This document shows positions 35,893 through 44,775 of a stretch of DNA of 64,000 nucleotides, piece after piece. The stretch lies in assembly GCF_001657475.1 (NCBI RefSeq), contig NZ_LXEY01000008.1, positions 20,507 to 84,506 on the forward strand, written 5' to 3'. Under the pieces are notes generated by a model, which made no database searches, was not told the origin of the DNA, and saw only the letters and a list, made by a program, of their open reading frames with translations. The first letter of the stretch is position 1. Each line of letters opens with the position of its first letter. Position numbers and translations under genes: made by a program. Origin of the DNA: Enteractinococcus helveticum (GTDB taxonomy: Bacteria; Actinomycetota; Actinomycetes; Actinomycetales; Micrococcaceae).

Positions 35893-36282
35893 ATGACACT
35901 GCACCCAACGCAACACTTGGCGCGCACGGTCACCTCTATGGTGGCTGAGCGTACCCAATGCCAAGATGACCTTGATGTCGATATTCGGCAGTTCGACATT
36001 GAGACCGGAACCGCACTGACCGTCATCAGTTTGCACGATGGCTCAAATCGACTCACCATCTCTACCTCGACTATCCGGCACGCTGCATCAAGCTATCAAG
36101 GGCTGATCTCTGTCACCTACCGCACCGCAGTCGGCACACCAGATGAGCAATTCACCTTGGGCATGGAATCCACCATCAACCACGACGTCATTGCGCCAGC
36201 AGAGCTCCACCGACTGTCGAGGACCCTAGACGGCTGGATGAACGTTTCATTGCCGCACCGTCGGCAGCTCGCGCACGCCTGA
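35893..36282 (+). CDS. hypothetical protein
   Basis: 129 aa from ATG 35893, which follows CCAGGAG. The frame stays open upstream to ATG 35812 (156 aa), which lies in the hairpin stem 15 nt after a motif copy, so two starts are possible. Begins MTLHPTQHLARTVTSMVAE. No domain recognised. Confidence 0.5.
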   Translation: MTLHPTQHLARTVTSMVAERTQCQDDLDVDIRQFDIETGTALTVISLHDGSNRLTISTSTIRHAASSYQGLISVTYRTAVGTPDEQFTLGMESTINHDVIAPAELHRLSRTLDGWMNVSLPHRRQLAHA

Positions 36283-36301
36283 AAGCACCCTGCCCAACCA
36301 C

Positions 36302-36724
36302 ATGCACACGAAAGAGGCATCTTTGCACAACAACGCCCTGCTTGAAACCCCTTTTGAACCAGGGGACACCATTGACGGATGGGGTACATACGCCAGCGAA
36401 CCCCAACCCGGATCAACCACCACGTATGGCCGGGTCTACTTGGTGGAGTTTGCACCAGACACAGCACAGGAGGTCTCGGAGGTTTTAGAGTTGGTCTTTC
36501 AGCAATGGAGCCAGCATCGTTCTGTGACGTATCAAACTGGCGAGACAACCAATAGCGCTGGCACTCGTCAAGTGAAGATACTGCTCAAGGCCGGCAGCTT
36601 CATGGCCTTTGAACACTGCGACTCCGCCATCAGAAATGCGGCAACACTGCGGATGGAAAACGCCCGGCTCATGCCGATTACGTCATGGTTTATGGGCCTT
36701 GAAGAGCTATCCCACAACGCCTGA
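36302..36724 (+). CDS. hypothetical protein
   Basis: 140 aa beginning MHTKEASLHNNALLETPFEPGD. It follows the previous gene by 19 bp and is probably in the same operon. A strand-rich segment GRVYLVEFAPDTAQEV is followed by a helix. No function recognised. Confidence 0.5.
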   Translation: MHTKEASLHNNALLETPFEPGDTIDGWGTYASEPQPGSTTTYGRVYLVEFAPDTAQEVSEVLELVFQQWSQHRSVTYQTGETTNSAGTRQVKILLKAGSFMAFEHCDSAIRNAATLRMENARLMPITSWFMGLEELSHNA

Positions 36725-36744
36725 ATCCGCCTACTGGCACTATG

Positions 36745-36755
36745 CCGGACACAGT
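36745..36755 (+). promoter_or_regulatory. CCGGACACWRT motif, distal
   Basis: CCGGACACAGT, 34 nt before ATG 36779; this transcript would have a short leader. Confidence 0.55.
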
Positions 36756-36778
36756 AAAGGTAGTCCATAGCACCCGAC

Positions 36779-37507
36779 ATGAAAGACCCCATTGCCATGC
36801 TCCAAGCCATCTGTCTGCCAGCCCGAGACCTTCATAACGCCGTGAAAAACGCCGTGCTATTCATCGCCAAGAAGCTGCCCAACAACGCCAAAGAACTGCC
36901 CATTGATGGTGCACACGTCGTGGCACGGCGCGGCAGACTGGTCATCGAAGCCACTGATACCGCCAAAATGATCCAGATTAATGTCAGCACCCACCCTTCT
37001 ACCACTATTGCTAAAGCGGACAACGGTCAAGCACCGGATCAGGACTTTGGCATCATCACCACCGACGGGCTCAAAGCTATTGAGCTGATGTTGCGAGAAG
37101 CGACAAAGGTCAAAGATGAACCGTATCCGATGGTGGATATAACCTTTGATGATGCTGCGGTCACCATCGCTGATGATCACAGTGGACAAGAGCAGACCTT
37201 TGAGGTGATCACTGATCAGACGTACCCAGATATTGACAAGCTGCTGACGGCCTTTGATTCAAGTCAGACACCACCTAAAGTGCTCAACGTCTACGACCGA
37301 ATGCAATACCGTGTGCTCACGACCGTCAATGACGCCCGAGCTGGCCGATCCCAGCAAGCTATATCCGTAGGCTTTGATGCCAATCGCAAGGCCGGATGCG
37401 TCCATTGGATTTCTCAGGGTGAAGTCTGGGCGCAAGGTCTGATTATGCCACTGACCGACCACAGCGTTCGTAAAGGCATCAACCTCACCGACCCAGTGCA
37501 ATTCTAG
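36779..37507 (+). CDS. hypothetical protein, possibly related to the DNA sliding clamp
   Basis: 242 aa. Segments such as LHNAVKNAVLFIAKKLPNN, GRLVIEATDT and the C-terminal LIMPL recall a shortened DnaN-like fold (the usual length is about 370 aa, so one of three domains would be missing). Given a polymerase, an exonuclease and an SSB on the same replicon, a clamp-like partner is plausible, but the similarity is weak and the call tentative. Confidence 0.3.
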   Translation: MKDPIAMLQAICLPARDLHNAVKNAVLFIAKKLPNNAKELPIDGAHVVARRGRLVIEATDTAKMIQINVSTHPSTTIAKADNGQAPDQDFGIITTDGLKAIELMLREATKVKDEPYPMVDITFDDAAVTIADDHSGQEQTFEVITDQTYPDIDKLLTAFDSSQTPPKVLNVYDRMQYRVLTTVNDARAGRSQQAISVGFDANRKAGCVHWISQGEVWAQGLIMPLTDHSVRKGINLTDPVQF

Positions 37508-37628
37508 GAAGGCCACCAGCCCGACCCTATATGTGACTGCGCGGCAGAACGTGAGCTGTTCACCTGCCAGGATTGCGATCAAGAATACCCCTGTGCCACG
37601 ATACGACTGATTGATAGAAGGAAAGGCT

Positions 37629-37946
37629 ATGTCCACGCTTGACCAGGCTATCGCCACCCCAAGCATTGAAGAGCTTGAAGAGATGCTGGGTGATTTGTCT
37701 GAAAGACAAGAAGATCGCCGCATTACCGTGCTGATAAATTTCCCCAAACGATACGGACCAGGACGCACTGTCGAATTAACTTACGGGTGCGACTTCGACG
37801 TCTCCATTGGCAACGCTGTGGACTGCCCACCCACCCCATATCAAGACAGCTGGACAGTTGGGATGGTGGTTGCGTTGAACGCCAACGGATGGCGAGGTCG
37901 TGTCAAATACGTCCAGCCGGTCGGAACGCACACAGGAGGCCAGTAA
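37629..37946 (+). CDS. hypothetical protein
   Basis: 105 aa. AAGGAAAGG lies shortly before ATG 37629. An N-terminal helix (MSTLDQAIATPSIEELEEML) precedes a strand-rich region. It overlaps no neighbour and ends one base before the next gene. No function recognised. Confidence 0.5.
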   Translation: MSTLDQAIATPSIEELEEMLGDLSERQEDRRITVLINFPKRYGPGRTVELTYGCDFDVSIGNAVDCPPTPYQDSWTVGMVVALNANGWRGRVKYVQPVGTHTGGQ

Positions 37947-38387
37947 GTGAGCCTCAAACAGCGCTTACCCCATGAGCTCATCTTGCACGCCCCGTCGCCC
38001 TACTATGCCGTCTCCTACGTCAACGAAAGTGCTTATCGCAACGACGAGCCATACGCCCTCTATCGCGCCATCAAGGTCGCATATCCGTTCCAGCAGTACA
38101 ACACCGCAGAGCTATGCGAATTGTTGAAACCCCGGCGTCCCAGCTTGCCTTTGGTTCGTCAAGACCACTTCGTTCATACACGGCCTGGTTGGGTGGTGGT
38201 TGCCGTGAGTGCAACCCATGATGGTCTTGAACAAATCCACCGCAGACTGGAAATGCTGGTGACCGTCCATGGGGCAAACGTGCACCTGAATCCTTTGAAG
38301 TATCGGCATTCGCAGGTGGCGCTAGAGGTTGGACGACGACAGCGTGCATTGACTGGAATCGAAGACGTCCAAGACCTGAACCAATGA
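37947..38387 (+). CDS. hypothetical protein
   Basis: 146 aa from GTG 37947, preceded by AGGAGG in the end of the upstream gene. Begins MSLKQRLPHELILHAPSPYY. A conserved-looking core FVHTRPGWVVVAV is followed by a helix. Ends 11 bp before the convergent umuC gene. Function unknown. Confidence 0.5.
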   Translation: MSLKQRLPHELILHAPSPYYAVSYVNESAYRNDEPYALYRAIKVAYPFQQYNTAELCELLKPRRPSLPLVRQDHFVHTRPGWVVVAVSATHDGLEQIHRRLEMLVTVHGANVHLNPLKYRHSQVALEVGRRQRALTGIEDVQDLNQ

Positions 38388-38398
38388 GTGCCGAACCG

Positions 38399-39763
38399 CT
38401 AGACAGCCTTGACCTGGAGCAGTTCATCCCAGTGGGTGGTGTAGCGAGGTGACATCATCTCACGCTTCATCTGCCACGACGGACCACGGCGCATACCTGC
38501 CCGACCCAGGCCAATGGCATTGGTGCCATGCTCGGCTCGAACTGTCTCAATCAATTCGCCGACCTTGGCACGCTCGTGAGGTGAGACGAATGCATCGAAC
38601 ATCTGGTGCACCCCAGCATCTCGTAGATCGGTGACCATGATGCCGGCGCGAGCGTATCTGACACCGTCTATGATTTTGGGTAACAATGCTTTCGCAGCTT
38701 TCGTCAACACCACAGGATCGGCAGAGTAACCCGGTAACGACACCGTGGCAGATGGCCGATGAACCTGAGCGTCATTGAAGAAACTGGTCATAGCCCAAGC
38801 CGTGAGCACTTTAGCCTCACGACCGTGGCGGTGCAGGCGACCCGAGGCTCGTTGTGCGTAGATGCCCAACACCTGCTCCATCTCATCTCTGGTGGTCACC
38901 GGCTCAGCAAAGCTACGCGAGAAGATCAGCTGCTGTTTCGGGTCTTCGGTATATGTCATCGGAATGCAAGGAGTACCTTGCAGCTCCAGCAAGGTTCGCA
39001 TTTGCACGATAGAAAATTTTTCACGAATAACTACCGGATCGGCCTCGATAAAGTCTTTGATCGTCAGAATCCCCATGGACCCGAGACGCTTTGCGGTGCG
39101 ATGTCCGATGCCCCAGATTTCATCGACAGGCAACTTCGACATCATGCGGTTTCTGGTTGCCTGTGGCACCCGATCCCAGACGCAGACACCGGCGAGAACG
39201 TCTACCTTTTTCGCCGAAAGGCAGGCCAACTTCGCCAATGTCTTGGTTTTGGCTATGCCCACGCACACCGGCAGTCCAGTCAGCCGCAGAACCTCATGTT
39301 TGATGCGCCGTCCCAGCGATTGCACCTCATCGAGACTGCCCCGGATGCCAATGAAAGCCTCATCGACGGAGTACACTTCAATCCAGGTCGAGAATCGAGC
39401 CAGGACCGACATTAATTTTTCTGACATCGAGCCGTACAACTCGTAATTCGAGGACTTGGCCACTAGACCCATCTGCTGTGCTGATGCTGCCAGCTTGAAC
39501 CAGGGTGTGCCCATCTTGATGCCCAGTGTTTTGGCTTCGGGGGACAGCGCAACGCAGCAGCCATCATTATTCGACAGCACTACTACAGGTCGGTTAACCA
39601 ACGTCGGATCAAATACCCGTTCGGCTGAAACAAAGAAGCAGTTGGCATCAATTAAGCCGATATAGGACTCGCCATCAGTCTTGCGCGGTGCCGGAACAGA
39701 GTCTGCTCGCATTGGGCTAGGGGCGCTCCTGATAGTCACAGCGGAAATTTCCTGAATCTCCAT
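38399..39763 (-). CDS. umuC: Y-family DNA polymerase, UmuC-like
   Basis: 454 aa. [17 protein letters not shown] (metal-binding Asp), [36 protein letters not shown] (catalytic DE) and [14 protein letters not shown] are in the order of UmuC/DinP polymerases; [16 protein letters not shown] is the HhH segment. It performs translesion synthesis with UmuD. ATG 39763 follows GGAGG and is preferred to GTG 39778. Paired with the upstream umuD gene on the minus strand; no CCGGACAC motif is present, so it is controlled separately, probably by DNA damage. Confidence 0.92.
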   Translation of the reverse strand: MEIQEISAVTIRSAPSPMRADSVPAPRKTDGESYIGLIDANCFFVSAERVFDPTLVNRPVVVLSNNDGCCVALSPEAKTLGIKMGTPWFKLAASAQQMGLVAKSSNYELYGSMSEKLMSVLARFSTWIEVYSVDEAFIGIRGSLDEVQSLGRRIKHEVLRLTGLPVCVGIAKTKTLAKLACLSAKKVDVLAGVCVWDRVPQATRNRMMSKLPVDEIWGIGHRTAKRLGSMGILTIKDFIEADPVVIREKFSIVQMRTLLELQGTPCIPMTYTEDPKQQLIFSRSFAEPVTTRDEMEQVLGIYAQRASGRLHRHGREAKVLTAWAMTSFFNDAQVHRPSATVSLPGYSADPVVLTKAAKALLPKIIDGVRYARAGIMVTDLRDAGVHQMFDAFVSPHERAKVGELIETVRAEHGTNAIGLGRAGMRRGPSWQMKREMMSPRYTTHWDELLQVKAV

Positions 39764-39856
39764 ACGCACCTCCACCAAGATTTTCTAGGGACACCACAGT
39801 ATAGTCAGGGCAGATGGACAGGATAAGCAGTCGCTAACTGATTGATCGTCAGAGTC

Positions 39857-40288
39857 TTATAACCTGTGCAAACACCTGGTGGCCACACCCCAAATGACCA
39901 GGTCAGCCAACTCTGGCACCGTGATGTCGGGATACTGACTATTCTCGGCTTGCAAGATCACCGCGGTAGAGGTGACCCGGAGCCTTTTAACCGTCATCTC
40001 TCCATCCACCACGGCAATCACCACGTGTCCATCACGCGGCTCGATGGAGCGATCCACAATCAGTTCATCGCCATCAAAGATGCCAGCGCCCTCCATCGAG
40101 TCCCCAGACACGCGCACAATGAAAGTAGACAGTTCGTCGCGAATCAGCAGCTGTGTGAGGTCAATCTTGTTGTCGGAATAATCTTGCGACGGTGAGGGAA
40201 AGCCAGCGGGTACGTTGCCAACTCCAGCTGAGACAAGTCGCCTGGGATGCATTGTGGGCGCGTATTCAAACACCTGTTGGACTTTCAC
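39857..40288 (-). CDS. umuD: UmuD-like self-cleaving subunit
   Basis: 143 aa. GFPSPSQDY matches the region after the UmuD cleavage site (A28-G29 here), Ser64 in GDSMEGAGI and Lys101 in EMTVKRL form the Ser-Lys dyad. There is no DNA-binding domain, so it is UmuD and not LexA. After RecA-stimulated cleavage it activates UmuC. GTG 40288 follows AAGGAG. I could not find a clear SOS box upstream. Confidence 0.88.
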   Translation of the reverse strand: MKVQQVFEYAPTMHPRRLVSAGVGNVPAGFPSPSQDYSDNKIDLTQLLIRDELSTFIVRVSGDSMEGAGIFDGDELIVDRSIEPRDGHVVIAVVDGEMTVKRLRVTSTAVILQAENSQYPDITVPELADLVIWGVATRCLHRL

Positions 40289-40375
40289 GAGGAGCTCCTT
40301 TTTCGAGGGGACACCAGTAGTCTATCCGCTGCTTTGGGCTAGAAACACGAAGGTATGGTGCTGCGCCGGACACGG

Positions 40376-40386
40376 TGTAGGTGAAC
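40376..40386 (+). promoter_or_regulatory. CCGGACACWRT motif, distal
   Basis: CCGGACACGGT, 37 nt before ATG 40413, which has GGAAAG as a ribosome site. Confidence 0.55.
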
Positions 40387-40412
40387 ATCTGACGCCTGTC
40401 GATTGGAAAGCT

Positions 40413-40835
40413 ATGACTCTTCAGCACCACGCATTGCACCCCGAAGGTTTGGAAGTCGCACAACGCGAAGATGGAACTGCCACTTATGGTCTGGGGTTGC
40501 TGATTCAGCATCGGAAAGCTGACCGGCTTCAGGTGGCTTTAGATGTTGACGAAACGCTTGCAATATGGCCGGATCATCCCGATGTCTCGATCCTTGTCAG
40601 ATGGTATTCCGGCACCCAGCAGGTGACAGACCAGCTACTGGTGGTGATGATCTCTGATGATCCCGGTGTCCTGAAGTATTTTCGAGATCGCATGACCTCT
40701 GCCATCGCTCGAACACCATCGGCAAGCATCACCCAAGACGATGGGCACCTTATGGATCACCTAGCACAGCAGCGCATCACATCATCAACTCACGGTGAAG
40801 AAGGAAAGTATGACGTTAACGCCCGACGAAACTGA
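40413..40835 (+). CDS. hypothetical protein
   Basis: 140 aa from ATG 40413. Begins MTLQHHALHPEGLEVAQRED; a strand-rich region with VDETLAIWPDHPDVSILVRW follows. The upstream frame extension to 40215 is rejected because it crosses the motif. It overlaps the next small frame. Function unknown. Confidence 0.5.
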   Translation: MTLQHHALHPEGLEVAQREDGTATYGLGLLIQHRKADRLQVALDVDETLAIWPDHPDVSILVRWYSGTQQVTDQLLVVMISDDPGVLKYFRDRMTSAIARTPSASITQDDGHLMDHLAQQRITSSTHGEEGKYDVNARRN

Positions 40836-40887
40836 CACCGACGTTGACGTAGATCAGACGTTTCCAGAACTCAGCGGCCATGCTTGA
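40810..40887 (+). CDS. possible 25-aa acidic peptide
   Basis: MTLTPDETDTDVDVDQTFPE and five more residues, preceded by AAGGAAAG, overlapping both neighbours by a few bases. It may serve as a coupling frame between 40413 and 40880. Weakly supported. Confidence 0.3.
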   Translation: MTLTPDETDTDVDVDQTFPELSGHA

Positions 40888-41209
40888 AGTGATCCTCACG
40901 TACTTAGTGCTGCTGGTTGCCGTCAGTCTCAAAACGTGGCTGATCGGGTTTTTGTGGGTGCTGGCAGCGACCATCGCAGCAAGCAGCATCACCGGACATA
41001 AGGTGTCGCAGACAAGTATTCGTCGAGCACTGAGACTCGCGGCAATGTGGCCAATCATCATCCCAAAATGGGCGCTGATCGCCTGGCTGTTCACCTTCCC
41101 GCTCTCCATGCTGTGGCTGGCTTACTGGCTGGTTGTCACACCAATAGTGCAGCAGTTGCGACACCGCCGCGCCGCTGAACCAGCCGCACCGGACACTTCA
41201 CAACCGTAA
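40880..41209 (+). CDS. small membrane protein
   Basis: 109 aa with two or three membrane segments: residues 2-34, then about 55-90 (ALIAWLFTFPLSMLWLAYWLVV). The C-terminus is basic and cytoplasmic-looking, and its last codons contain the next motif copy. Function unknown. Confidence 0.6.
   Translation: MLEVILTYLVLLVAVSLKTWLIGFLWVLAATIAASSITGHKVSQTSIRRALRLAAMWPIIIPKWALIAWLFTFPLSMLWLAYWLVVTPIVQQLRHRRAAEPAAPDTSQP
41189..41199 (+). promoter_or_regulatory. CCGGACACWRT motif, distal
   Basis: CCGGACACTTC, 46 nt before ATG 41235; the dUTPase gene has AAGGAG before its start. Confidence 0.55.
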
Positions 41210-41234
41210 CCGCGACCATCAAGGAGTACCCTGT

Positions 41235-41663
41235 ATGAAAATGCTTATCAAGCGAGTCAGTGAAACTGCAATCATGCCGACTCGCGCTAAGGCAGGTGAC
41301 GCTGGGCTGGACTTTTATGCCGATGAGCCCATGGTTTTAGAACAGCTTGAGCGCCACACTTTCGACACCGGCATTGCCGTGCAACTACCGCCAGGCACCG
41401 TCGGGTACATCACTCCGCGATCCGGACTGGCTCATAAGTTTGGTGCCACCGTACTCAATGGCCCCGGAACGGTCGATCAAGGCTACCGAGGTCAGGTGAG
41501 AATTAACCTCATCAACACCGACCCACAACCGCTGGTGATTGCCGTCGGCGACCGGATCGGCCAAATGGTGATCCACTGGTTTCTTACACCTGAACTTGTC
41601 GAGGTTGATGAATTGGAGCCATCCGAACGAGGTGATGGTGGTCATGGCAGCACCGGAAAATAA
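41235..41663 (+). CDS. dut: dUTP pyrophosphatase
   Basis: 142 aa. All five trimeric dUTPase motifs are present: DAGLDFYA, PRSGLA, GTVDQGYRG, GDRIGQMVI and ERGDGGHGSTG. It hydrolyses dUTP to dUMP and PPi, keeping uracil out of newly made DNA. It fits a replicon with its own polymerase and a dNMP kinase-like gene. AAGGAG lies about 8 nt before the ATG. Confidence 0.95.
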   Translation: MKMLIKRVSETAIMPTRAKAGDAGLDFYADEPMVLEQLERHTFDTGIAVQLPPGTVGYITPRSGLAHKFGATVLNGPGTVDQGYRGQVRINLINTDPQPLVIAVGDRIGQMVIHWFLTPELVEVDELEPSERGDGGHGSTGK

Positions 41664-41790
41664 TGTGGCAGCACAGCGAGACTACGCCTGCCAAAGTTGC
41701 CAGAAGTACAGCACTGAAGCACAGCTGTTCAAACTGATCAAAATCGACCGCATCGGATTCGTCGTCTGCACCGACTGCTTGGAGAACTAG
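41644..41790 (+). CDS. small zinc-finger-like protein
   Basis: 48 aa from ATG 41644 (41635 possible), overlapping the dut end. CQSC and CTDC give a four-cysteine zinc site. The stop is followed directly by the ATG at 41791. Function unknown. Confidence 0.5.
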   Translation: MAAPENNVAAQRDYACQSCQKYSTEAQLFKLIKIDRIGFVVCTDCLEN

Positions 41791-42030
41791 ATGACCGCCA
41801 TGGATACTTACCTCCATGCCTACCTCATGGGCGTCGTCACCGTGGTAGCGCTGTGGTTCTACTACCAGCTGGCAAAGATCATGCTCGAACGATGTCGAGT
41901 GTGGTATCAATACACCAAGTGTGGCGCTGTGGTCGAGTCATCCACCGGCTTCGACCGGCTGACCGAATTGCAATATGTCATCCATCGGCTGTTTCGACCA
42001 TGTGCCAACCGGTCGAGGATGTACCACTGA
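41791..42030 (+). CDS. small membrane protein
   Basis: 79 aa with one membrane helix near residues 8-30 (YLMGVVTVVALWFYYQLAKI), then a basic cytoplasmic-looking part. Start abuts the previous stop. Function unknown. Confidence 0.5.
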   Translation: MTAMDTYLHAYLMGVVTVVALWFYYQLAKIMLERCRVWYQYTKCGAVVESSTGFDRLTELQYVIHRLFRPCANRSRMYH

Positions 42031-42179
42031 GGGCAGCGGTCGTGAAGTTTACCGAACAACACGCTCATAGTTTGATCCCCGACGTCATCGTCCACTGGTG
42101 TCCCGACGGTGCCGGACACAGTCATAGCACACCACTGAACGACCCCTCGAAACGGAGCACACTATGTCGAGTGACATAA
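42000..42179 (+). CDS. possible small hypothetical protein
   Basis: 59 aa, MCQPVEDVPLRAAVVKFTEQ at the start, overlapping both neighbours. It includes the motif copy at 42112-42122 in its coding part. Composition is protein-like (HAHSLIPDVIVHWCPDGAG), but no homology is recognised. Confidence 0.35.
   Translation: MCQPVEDVPLRAAVVKFTEQHAHSLIPDVIVHWCPDGAGHSHSTPLNDPSKRSTLCRVT
42112..42122 (+). promoter_or_regulatory. CCGGACACWRT motif, distal
   Basis: CCGGACACAGT, 52 nt before ATG 42164. Confidence 0.55.
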
Positions 42180-42820
42180 GCCACCATCTGACCGACGAGT
42201 TTCTCCACGAGATGGTGACCCGAGCATCAGCATCTTATGGCGGTCTGAACATTTGCACTGAATATGGCCAGGACGGTGCCAGCAGTCTCGGAGAACTCGA
42301 CTCCCTTCGAGCACTGGCTTCTGAGATCATCAAAGAAGTGCAGTTTGGGAGCACGGTACAGGACGAGACGTGGCAGCGATGCAAACCCGGCGAGCTGCGG
42401 ATGCACGAGCACGTCAGAGTCGTCACCCCACACTGGAGTGTCCAAGGTTTGGTTGATGAACAGACCTTACGTTCCGTCGAACTGCCAGGTTCTCGCAATA
42501 GGACACGACTGATCAACCCAGAGACCGGCGGCATCCTCAAACTGGATGACCTGCCGTCGTCAGCAGCGATCTACCGGAAGCCTGGCATCATGCCTGTGCC
42601 AGACCCCGCTGTCGAGCAAGCTCTTTTGGTTGACACATACGCGGCTAGAAACGGTGACATCATCACGCTTGAGAATCCACGGCTGATGCTGGTGAACGCG
42701 ACAAACTCCACGTATTTTGATGCCCACCTTGTCATCCCAACACACGATGTCATCGAATGGTCGCCGGTAATGATGACACGACAGGTTCTTGACCAACGGC
42801 ACTACGAAACACAGCGATAA
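42164..42820 (+). CDS. hypothetical protein
   Basis: 218 aa beginning MSSDISHHLTDEFLHEMVTR. An N-terminal helical part is followed by strand-rich segments (HEHVRVVTPHWSV; ARNGDIITLENPRLMLVN). It starts a series of small accessory genes on one strand. Function unknown. Confidence 0.5.
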   Translation: MSSDISHHLTDEFLHEMVTRASASYGGLNICTEYGQDGASSLGELDSLRALASEIIKEVQFGSTVQDETWQRCKPGELRMHEHVRVVTPHWSVQGLVDEQTLRSVELPGSRNRTRLINPETGGILKLDDLPSSAAIYRKPGIMPVPDPAVEQALLVDTYAARNGDIITLENPRLMLVNATNSTYFDAHLVIPTHDVIEWSPVMMTRQVLDQRHYETQR

Positions 42821-42838
42821 CACCTCGCATCGTTGATG

Positions 42839-42849
42839 CCGGACACAGT
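42839..42849 (+). promoter_or_regulatory. CCGGACACWRT motif
   Basis: CCGGACACAGT, 13 nt before GTG 42852 and 55 nt before ATG 42894. Confidence 0.55.
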
Positions 42850-42851
42850 AG

Positions 42852-43214
42852 GTGCAACACGATCCATCGTTGAGTTTCACGAAAGGCTCCGCCATGCTGT
42901 TCACCAAATCTACCAAGCAACCCCTGCCACCCAAATGCATTGTTGCCGCTATTCAACAGCAGATGGATTGGGCTGGGAGCAATGCGCCCATCGCACTAGC
43001 TGCCTTACACGACCACTCCAAGATCACCGAGTTCTATCAGGCTGAAGAATTGCCGGTTGGCAGCGTGGTGATGGATCGCGCCGGTTCAGTGCTGCACAAG
43101 GTCAAGCCTGATCTTTGGGAGGCCACCGGGTCCACCGACCACTGGTGCGACACCGGCGTCGTGTTGCCAGCCCATGTGTTGACCTGGGGAAAACAAGATC
43201 AGCAAGCAAACTAG
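42852..43214 (+). CDS. hypothetical protein of a paralogous accessory family
   Basis: 120 aa from GTG 42852 close to the motif, or 106 aa from ATG 42894 (after GAAAGGC). The segment ELPVGSVVMDRAGSVLHK, a Trp, and a final LTWG resemble the next gene (LGDGAILRDADGVAFQ ... LDWG), suggesting duplication. Function unknown. Confidence 0.5.
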   Translation: MQHDPSLSFTKGSAMLFTKSTKQPLPPKCIVAAIQQQMDWAGSNAPIALAALHDHSKITEFYQAEELPVGSVVMDRAGSVLHKVKPDLWEATGSTDHWCDTGVVLPAHVLTWGKQDQQAN

Positions 43215-43222
43215 GAGCACCC

Positions 43223-43612
43223 ATGACAAAACCAGCACTGTCCTACCCCGATCACGTTGCCGAAAGCATCGCCAGCGCTGTCTATGATGTGGAAGAAGTG
43301 ACCTTCCGTCACACAGTTGGGGCGGCGAAGATCGCAGCAGACTTCGATGGAAACAGCAAGCTGTTTGGCCAGCATTGCGCCCACGTCGCAGCAGCGGCCA
43401 TCAAATCACTAGACGAGGCACGAGTGGTCTCTGCCATAGACCAGGTGTACCGGTTGGGCGACGGTGCGATACTGCGCGACGCAGACGGCGTGGCATTCCA
43501 ACTTCGCAACGGGATGCTGCAACCATGCCTGAATCCAGCATCAACTTCGCATCAGGATGGCATTATCGAGCTACCAGCATTGGTGTTGGACTGGGGCGAC
43601 ATCGGCAGGTAG
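43223..43612 (+). CDS. hypothetical protein, paralogue of the previous gene
   Basis: 129 aa from ATG 43223, preceded by TAGGAG. A helical N-terminus (YPDHVAESIASAVYDVEE) precedes the GDGAILRDADGVAFQ segment and the C-terminal LPALVLDWGDIGR, shared in pattern with 42852-43214. Probably in the same operon. Function unknown. Confidence 0.5.
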   Translation: MTKPALSYPDHVAESIASAVYDVEEVTFRHTVGAAKIAADFDGNSKLFGQHCAHVAAAAIKSLDEARVVSAIDQVYRLGDGAILRDADGVAFQLRNGMLQPCLNPASTSHQDGIIELPALVLDWGDIGR

Positions 43613-43636
43613 CTGTCACGCTGTGGACTATTCGCC

Positions 43637-43647
43637 CCGGACACTTT
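43637..43647 (+). promoter_or_regulatory. CCGGACACWRT motif
   Basis: CCGGACACTTT, 17 nt before ATG 43654. Confidence 0.65.
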
Positions 43648-43653
43648 CAGGCC

Positions 43654-44046
43654 ATGACTGATCATATTATTCTCAGCAAACCGCTCTATGACCTCGAAGT
43701 CGGCGACCAAATTCGTTTCACTGACCCCGAATCTGAGACCCACAGCTCACGATGGTGGCGGGTGGCTGCAACAGATCATCGATACGTCATTGCCTGGCGG
43801 CAGGTTCCGTTCCAGCCACAAGGTACTCACGAATACACCGTTATCGACCAGATCGAACGAGATCATGCCTACAACGATGTGGGACCAGGCGTCGTCCGGT
43901 CATCGCTGAACACGCTTGGTGGAGGCTACGACATGAGCCAGCCGGACTGGGCCGGCACGATGCTTTCAGAGCTACACGACGGCACGTGGGAATTGTCCAA
44001 CCGACGGCTGGTGCAGGTTCACGGCGTCGAAGTGAAGGCATCATAA
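43654..44046 (+). CDS. hypothetical protein
   Basis: 130 aa from ATG 43654, whose position relative to the motif rules out the longer upstream frame. YDLEVGDQIRFTDP near the start resembles QDLTVGDEVVVNRN in the protein at 44772, suggesting a shared small barrel-like domain. Function unknown. Confidence 0.55.
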   Translation: MTDHIILSKPLYDLEVGDQIRFTDPESETHSSRWWRVAATDHRYVIAWRQVPFQPQGTHEYTVIDQIERDHAYNDVGPGVVRSSLNTLGGGYDMSQPDWAGTMLSELHDGTWELSNRRLVQVHGVEVKAS

Positions 44047-44064
44047 AGTCTGTCCGTGCTGGCG

Positions 44065-44075
44065 CCGGACACAGT
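44065..44075 (+). promoter_or_regulatory. CCGGACACWRT motif, distal
   Basis: CCGGACACAGT, 79 nt before GTG 44144. Confidence 0.5.
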
Positions 44076-44143
44076 AGATCAGAACAACCTTCCGACCCAC
44101 TGCATCGGCACCGGTGCGACACACCAACGCCCAAGGACCCTCC

Positions 44144-44371
44144 GTGACTCACAAATTTCCTACATCGCACGCAGCATCCCAGCGGTCCACCTACCTGAAC
44201 GTTACCGACCCTGACGAGGCTATCGAACAGCTGCAACAAGCCTGGTCGTTGATGCGAGACATCCAAGACACCAACCGCGGCGTTCCGGCTGACGAATCGC
44301 TCTACCGAGCCGAGCTGCGACATTTCATCGAATTGGTATCAGACCGGTGCCATGACAACCAGGAGAGCTAG
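44144..44371 (+). CDS. hypothetical helical protein
   Basis: 75 aa from GTG 44144. Mostly helical (DEAIEQLQQAWSLMRDIQD). Two bases separate it from the next gene. Function unknown. Confidence 0.45.
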   Translation: MTHKFPTSHAASQRSTYLNVTDPDEAIEQLQQAWSLMRDIQDTNRGVPADESLYRAELRHFIELVSDRCHDNQES

Positions 44372-44373
44372 CC

Positions 44374-44775
44374 ATGAACACCACCACTGCTGATACGACC
44401 TATGAAATTGTCACTGATGGTGTGAAAGCACACGAGATCGTGACGGTGAAGCGTTCCGGTGGTGACAATGACATGGTCTCTGTCACCGCTCAATGCAGTG
44501 CATGTCGTCACATCGCGTTTACTGCTATCCCGTCATCGTATGCAGATCGGCGCATCAGTTTTATCCAAGAACACATTGACCAGCACGCGCCCGGTCGCGC
44601 CATCGACATCGAGGTCATCTGGGAAGTCAATGCCGACTGCACCGTGTGTGAAAACGGCGGTGACATCACTGACGTTGATGTTGAAACATTACAGTGCCAG
44701 CAGTGCAACACCACCTGGTCTATGGACGGCACTTTTGGCGAACTCGATGACAGTGACCAGTGGATTAACGAATGA
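44374..44775 (+). CDS. cysteine-rich hypothetical protein (zinc ribbons)
   Basis: 133 aa. CSAC near residue 48, CTVC near 93 and CQQC near 111 can form two zinc sites. The stop overlaps the ATG of the next gene by 4 nt. Function unknown. Confidence 0.5.
   Translation: MNTTTADTTYEIVTDGVKAHEIVTVKRSGGDNDMVSVTAQCSACRHIAFTAIPSSYADRRISFIQEHIDQHAPGRAIDIEVIWEVNADCTVCENGGDITDVDVETLQCQQCNTTWSMDGTFGELDDSDQWINE

Noticed and set aside
38759..39446. Plus-strand frames of 218 and 194 aa
   Set aside because: Shadows of umuC on the opposite strand.
40288..40340. SOS box upstream of umuD
   Set aside because: The palindrome GAGGAGCTCCT near the start does not match the actinobacterial LexA site TCGAACN4GTTCGA, so it is not called.
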